DNA of 8,585 bases from Paracoccaceae bacterium (GTDB taxonomy: Bacteria > Pseudomonadota > Alphaproteobacteria > Rhodobacterales > Rhodobacteraceae): NCBI GenBank assembly GCA_026982515.1, contig JALSGY010000490.1, positions 1-8,585 of the forward strand. Reading direction: 5' to 3'. Shown here in pieces: positions 5,395 to 8,585 of this stretch. A program made the translations under genes and the position numbers. Every line of letters begins with the position of its first letter. The stretch's first letter is position 1. The notes under the pieces are model-generated. The model worked only from the letters and a program-made list of their open reading frames with translations, was not told where the DNA came from and searched no databases.

Positions 5395-6747
5395 ATGCCC
5401 AATACCATCTCCGCCACCGAGGCCCTTCGGCTTATGCAAAGGGGCGTGCTGAGCTCGGTCGATCTGGTTCAGGCCTGCCTGAACCGGATCGAGGAGACGG
5501 ACGGGCAGATCAAGGCCTGGGCGCATCTCGACCCCGAGCACGCCCTGGCCCAGGCCGCCGAGCTGGACGAGATCCGGCGCAGCGGCCGCCCGGTGGGGCC
5601 GCTCCACGGCATTCCGGTAGGTCTGAAGGACATCATCGACACCCGCGATTATCCGACCGAGCGCGGCACCCCGATCTTCGCGGGGCGCCACACCAAGGAC
5701 GATGCGGCCCTCGTCGAGAGGCTGCGCGAGGCGGGGGCGGTGATCATGGGCAAGACGGTCACCACCGAACTGGCCTTCATGAACCCCTCGCAAACGCGCA
5801 ACCCGCATGATCCGGCCCATACGCCGGGGGGCTCTTCCTCCGGCTCGGCCGCGGCTGTGGCGGCCTGCCACGTGCCCCTGGCCGTCGGCACCCAGACCAA
5901 CGGCTCGGTGATCCGCCCGGCCTCGTTCTGCGGGGTGTGGGGCTTCAAGCCAACCCGCGGCGTGATTTCGCGCCGCGGCGTGCTGCGCACCTCCCTCACC
6001 CTCGACCAGATCGGCGTCTTCGCCCGCACCCTCGAGGATGCCGCCCTGCTGGCCGATGTCCTCGCCGGCTATGACCCGAGCGATCCGCTCAGCTATCCCC
6101 GGCCACGTCCGGCGATGCTTGAAGGGGCCCGCGCCGAGGCCCCGGTGGAGCCGGATTTCATCTGGCTCGACCTGCCCTTCCATGACCGCCTCTCGCCCGA
6201 TGCGCGCGAGGGATACGAGGAACTCCTCGAAGCTCTGGGCGAACATGTGGAGAGGCTGCCAGCCTCGCCCAACCTGGCCGCCCTGGTGGACGTGCAGCGC
6301 ACCATACACGAGTATGAGCTCGTGCAGCACCTCAACCAGGCGCTGACCGACGGCAGGGAGATGCTCAGCGATGCCATCATGGCGGCGGTGGAGCGGGGCC
6401 GCGCGATCACCCGGGCCGAATACGAGGATGCGATCGCCGTCATGCATTCGGCGGAAGACTTTTACAAGCTCTTCTTCAGGGACTACGATGCCATCATCGC
6501 GCCCAGCGCGGCCGGCGAGGCGCCGCTGTTCGAGGAGGGCACCGGAGATCCGATCTTCTGCTCGGCCTGGACGGTGGGGGGGCTGCCCACCCTGAACGTG
6601 CCGCTCCTGGTCGGCGGCCGGGGCCTTCCCGTCGGGGTGCAGCTGATCGGGGCCGCGGAAGAAGACGACCGCCTGCTGAGAACGGCGGGATGGATGCTGA
6701 AATATCTCGAAAACCTTGACAATGCAGAGGATGCGGAAGGGGAATAA
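5395..6747 (+). CDS. Amidase-signature family hydrolase
   Basis: This cytoplasmic 450-residue protein has the usual length of amidase-signature enzymes, which hydrolyse carboxamides to a carboxylate plus ammonia or an amine. The Ser-cisSer-Lys triad is complete. Lys78 is in PVGLKDIID (74-82), the bridging Ser147 in TPGGSSSGSAAAVA (143-156), and the nucleophile Ser171 in TQTNGSVIRPASFCG (166-180). The 24-residue gap between Ser147 and Ser171 equals that in GatA and FAAH. The nucleophile loop is TNGS rather than the common GGS. GFKPTRG (183-189) follows as expected. The variable C-terminal half (about 230-430) sets specificity and gives me no substrate. It is not GatA: there is no gatB or gatC nearby, and the TRAP genes upstream indicate catabolism. 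GGGGAGA stands 5 bases before the ATG. The gene ends 4 bases before the small membrane protein. Confidence 0.93.
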   Translation: MPNTISATEALRLMQRGVLSSVDLVQACLNRIEETDGQIKAWAHLDPEHALAQAAELDEIRRSGRPVGPLHGIPVGLKDIIDTRDYPTERGTPIFAGRHTKDDAALVERLREAGAVIMGKTVTTELAFMNPSQTRNPHDPAHTPGGSSSGSAAAVAACHVPLAVGTQTNGSVIRPASFCGVWGFKPTRGVISRRGVLRTSLTLDQIGVFARTLEDAALLADVLAGYDPSDPLSYPRPRPAMLEGARAEAPVEPDFIWLDLPFHDRLSPDAREGYEELLEALGEHVERLPASPNLAALVDVQRTIHEYELVQHLNQALTDGREMLSDAIMAAVERGRAITRAEYEDAIAVMHSAEDFYKLFFRDYDAIIAPSAAGEAPLFEEGTGDPIFCSAWTVGGLPTLNVPLLVGGRGLPVGVQLIGAAEEDDRLLRTAGWMLKYLENLDNAEDAEGE

Positions 6748-6751
6748 CGAC

Positions 6752-6961
6752 ATGCTGGGACGGACATCCAGAATCATCGTGGGCTTCATCGGAACGAGCC
6801 TGCTGTTCGCTTTCATCCTGGGGCTGGCGCAGAGCATCTCATCGGGTTTTGCCGGCTTCTGGGGCGGTTTCCCGTTCTGGGTCATCTCGATCCTCGTCCT
6901 TTCCATGGCAGCCTATGACTACTGGGACGAATGCATACGCAAGAAGGACGGAGATGACTGA
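6752..6961 (+). CDS. Small two-helix membrane protein of unknown function
   Basis: From ATG 6752 the product has 69 residues. Two hydrophobic segments lie at about 8-28 (IIVGFIGTSLLFAFILGLAQ) and 38-56, with a glycine- and phenylalanine-rich link between them. The charged tail is WDECIRKKDGDD. GGAAGGGGA (6735-6743) stands 8 bases before the ATG, inside the end of the amidase gene, so translation is probably coupled. In-frame starts at 6716, 6722 and 6731 lie within the amidase and lack this site. The stop overlaps the dehydrogenase start by 8 bases (ATGACTGA). That overlap and coupling argue that the gene is real although I recognise no family. It is too short and has the wrong motifs for a DctQ subunit. 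It could be a membrane anchor or accessory for the transporter or the enzymes; this is a guess. Confidence 0.75.
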   Translation: MLGRTSRIIVGFIGTSLLFAFILGLAQSISSGFAGFWGGFPFWVISILVLSMAAYDYWDECIRKKDGDD

Positions 6962-7916
6962 CAGGCCCGTCCTGTGGATCACCCGGCGCCTGTCCGATGC
7001 CACGCTGGAGAGGGCGGCGCGCGACTACGAGGTGATCCTCGACACCGATGACCGCCCCCGCGGCCCCGAGGAGATCGTCGAGATGAGCCGCAGGGTGGAT
7101 GCGATCCTGCCCTGCCACTCGGAGATTTTCAGCGCCGATGTGGTGGCCCGGCTCGACGAGCGGGTGAAGATCATCGCCAACCATTCGGTCGGGGTCGATC
7201 ATTGCGATCTCGCGGCACTGAAGGCGCGCGGCATCGTGGTGACCAACACCCCCGACGTGCTTTCCGACGCCACCGCCGAGATTGCCATGCTCCTGATGCT
7301 GGGGGCGGCCCGACGCGCGGTGGAGGGCGACCGGCTGGTGCGTACCGGGGCGTGGGATTTCTGGAGCCCCTCCTTCATGGTGGGCAAGCAGGTGAGCGGG
7401 GCGCGCCTGGGAATCATCGGCATGGGCCGGGTAGGACGGGCGATGGCGGCGCGGGCCCGCGGCTTCGGGATGGAGATCCATTACCACAACCGCCGCCGCC
7501 TGCCCCCCGAACAGGAACAGGGCGCCACCTTCCACGACAGCCTCGACAGCCTGCTGCCCGTCTCCGACTTCCTGTCGCTGCACTGCCCGGCCACCCCCGA
7601 AACCACCGGCATGATGAATGCCGCCCGATTCGCGCAGCTGCCCGAGGGGGCGGTCTTCGTGAACACCGCGCGCGGGGCACTGGTTGACGAAGAGGCGCTG
7701 CTGGCGGCGATCGATTCGGGCCGGCTTGCGGCTGCGGGGCTGGACTGTTTCGTCACCGAACCGGGCGGCAACCCCGCTTTCGCGGCGCATGAAAACATCT
7801 TCATGCTGCCCCATATCGGCAGCGCCACCACCGCCACGCGCGATGCCATGGGCTTTCGTGCGCTGGACAATCTTGATGCATTCTTCGCGGGGAAGACCCC
7901 AAGAGATGCGCTGTAA
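6954..7916 (+). CDS. D-2-hydroxyacid dehydrogenase (NAD(P)-dependent, glyoxylate/hydroxypyruvate reductase-like)
   Basis: This cytoplasmic enzyme of 320 residues, normal for the family, interconverts a D-2-hydroxy acid and its 2-oxo acid. The substrate domain holds NHSVGVDHCD (76-85), the usual N-x2-V-G-x-D-x-x-D loop. The Rossmann domain starts with GARLGIIGMGRVG (149-161), with GxGxxG at 156-161. The catalytic set is intact: Arg240 in VNTARGALVDE (236-246), Asp264 and Glu269 in GLDCFVTEP (262-270), and His287 in LPHIGSAT (285-292). After the second strand comes YHNRRR (177-182) instead of an acidic residue, which suggests preference for NADPH, as in glyoxylate and hydroxypyruvate reductases. 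That would favour reduction of an oxo acid, or oxidation with NADP. ATG 6954 overlaps the small membrane gene and has AAGGA 5 bases upstream. Only 3 bases separate the stop from the SDR gene. The exact substrate is unknown. Confidence 0.94.
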   Translation: MTDRPVLWITRRLSDATLERAARDYEVILDTDDRPRGPEEIVEMSRRVDAILPCHSEIFSADVVARLDERVKIIANHSVGVDHCDLAALKARGIVVTNTPDVLSDATAEIAMLLMLGAARRAVEGDRLVRTGAWDFWSPSFMVGKQVSGARLGIIGMGRVGRAMAARARGFGMEIHYHNRRRLPPEQEQGATFHDSLDSLLPVSDFLSLHCPATPETTGMMNAARFAQLPEGAVFVNTARGALVDEEALLAAIDSGRLAAAGLDCFVTEPGGNPAFAAHENIFMLPHIGSATTATRDAMGFRALDNLDAFFAGKTPRDAL

Positions 7917-7919
7917 CCC

Positions 7920-8585
7920 GTGAGGGAGCTGCCCAGCCTTCCGTCCTTCCGCCTCGACGGCAGGCGTGCGCTGGTGGTCGGCGCCTCTTCGGGGATCGGC
8001 GAGGGCTGTGCGGCGGCCCTGGCCGAGGCGGGCGCAGAGGTATTCGTGGCGGCCCGCGACAAAGAGCGGCTGCACGCCCTGGCCGGAAAGATGGCCCGGG
8101 CCGGCCATCGCTGCAGGGTTCTGGGGCTCGACGTCTCGCAGGTGGGGCGGATGCAGGCGGCGGTGGCCGAAAACGGCCCCTTCGACATCCTGGTCAACAG
8201 CGCCGGGCTGGCGCGCCACGGTTTCGCCCATGATACCTCGCCGGAAGATTTCGACGCCGTGTCGGGGGTCAATTTCCGCGGCGCCTATTTCCTGACCGCG
8301 GCGGTGGCCCGCGGGCTGATCGAGGCCGGCCGCCCCGGCAGCCTGATCAACATCTCCAGCCAGATGGGGCATGTGGGTGGCCCGGAACGGGCACTCTACT
8401 GCGCGACGAAACACGCGGTGGAGGGGTTCACCCGGGCCATGGCCATCGATTACGGCCCCCATGGCATCCGGGTGAACACCATCTGCCCGACCTTCATCCG
8501 CACGCCGCTCACCGAGGCCACCTTCTCGGACCCCGCGCAGATGGAATGGGTGAAGGGTCAGATCAGGCTGGGCCGGACGGGCGAG
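7920..8585 (+). CDS. SDR-family oxidoreductase (3' partial)
   Basis: An open frame of 222 codons runs from GTG 7920 to the window end with no stop. Classical SDR proteins have about 250 residues, so roughly 30 are missing. Seen motifs are VVGASSGIGEG (19-29) for cofactor binding, LDVS (70-73), LVNSAG (91-96, a variant of NNAG), Asn118 in GVNFRG, NISSQMG (144-150) with catalytic Ser147, and YCATK (160-164) with Tyr160 and Lys164. IRVNTICPTFIRTPL (183-197) follows. The Asn-Ser-Tyr-Lys tetrad is complete. AARDKERL (44-51), with Arg47 after the second strand, suggests NADPH. GTG 7920 is the first possible start after the in-frame stop of the previous gene and has only a weak site, so translation is probably coupled to it. 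The enzyme would oxidise or reduce a secondary alcohol or ketone; 3-oxoacyl reductases look similar, but no other fatty-acid gene is present. Confidence 0.92.
   Translation, partial: MRELPSLPSFRLDGRRALVVGASSGIGEGCAAALAEAGAEVFVAARDKERLHALAGKMARAGHRCRVLGLDVSQVGRMQAAVAENGPFDILVNSAGLARHGFAHDTSPEDFDAVSGVNFRGAYFLTAAVARGLIEAGRPGSLINISSQMGHVGGPERALYCATKHAVEGFTRAMAIDYGPHGIRVNTICPTFIRTPLTEATFSDPAQMEWVKGQIRLGRTGE

Noticed and set aside
3813..5417. Long minus-strand open frame (534 codons) opposite the large permease
   Set aside because: It is rich in His, Gln, Arg and Glu with no domain, typical of the antisense of GC-rich hydrophobic codons. The plus strand encodes a full DctM protein.
5395..6747. Amidase gene as gatA (glutamyl-tRNA amidotransferase subunit A)
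   Set aside because: No gatB or gatC neighbour, a shortened 450-residue form, the TNGS nucleophile loop, and a catabolic operon context.
5293..6906. Long minus-strand open frame (537 codons) opposite the amidase
   Set aside because: No recognisable motifs and low-complexity His/Arg/Gly composition. The plus strand has an intact amidase triad and coupled neighbours.
6882..8462. Long minus-strand open frame (526 codons) opposite the dehydrogenase and SDR
   Set aside because: It spans two well-supported plus-strand genes and has no family signature. It is a GC-bias shadow.

Overview
The window is high-GC DNA that looks like an alphaproteobacterium, most likely Rhodobacterales. The reasons are tightly packed GC-rich genes, two TRAP-related gene sets, and an extragenic hairpin element (581-625) of a kind I remember as frequent in Rhodobacteraceae genomes. 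No taxonomic marker gene is present, so this assignment is inference.

Left part (1-1828). The window opens in the last codons of a membrane protein, probably a TRAP transporter permease. It overlaps by ATGA a small universal stress protein (109-540). That gene converges on a minus-strand fold-type I aminotransferase (665-1828). A strong GC hairpin between them probably ends both transcripts.

Control region (1829-2213). This 385-base gap separates the divergent aminotransferase from a long plus-strand operon. It holds a candidate minus-strand promoter with a near-consensus -35, a weaker candidate plus-strand promoter in a T-rich stretch, and two adjacent perfect palindromes (2167-2176 and 2178-2192) just before the operon's first ribosome binding site. 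No regulator gene lies in the window.

Operon (2214 to beyond 8585). Its order is TRAP solute-binding protein, then a stable hairpin, TRAP small permease, TRAP large permease, amidase-signature hydrolase, a two-helix small membrane protein, a D-2-hydroxyacid dehydrogenase, and an SDR oxidoreductase cut by the window end. The last five genes are separated by 19 bases or less or overlap, so they are almost certainly cotranscribed.

Working together, the TRAP proteins would import an organic acid using an ion gradient. The amidase would cleave an amide bond in it or in a derivative, and the two dehydrogenases would oxidise or reduce the hydroxy- or oxo-acid product. The substrate cannot be read from the sequence. 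A hydroxyacid amide, for example a pantothenate-like compound, is one testable idea. I see no defence system, mobile element, CRISPR array, tRNA or rRNA. The most interesting items are the uncharacterised catabolic operon, its paired operator-like palindromes, and the small membrane protein built into it.
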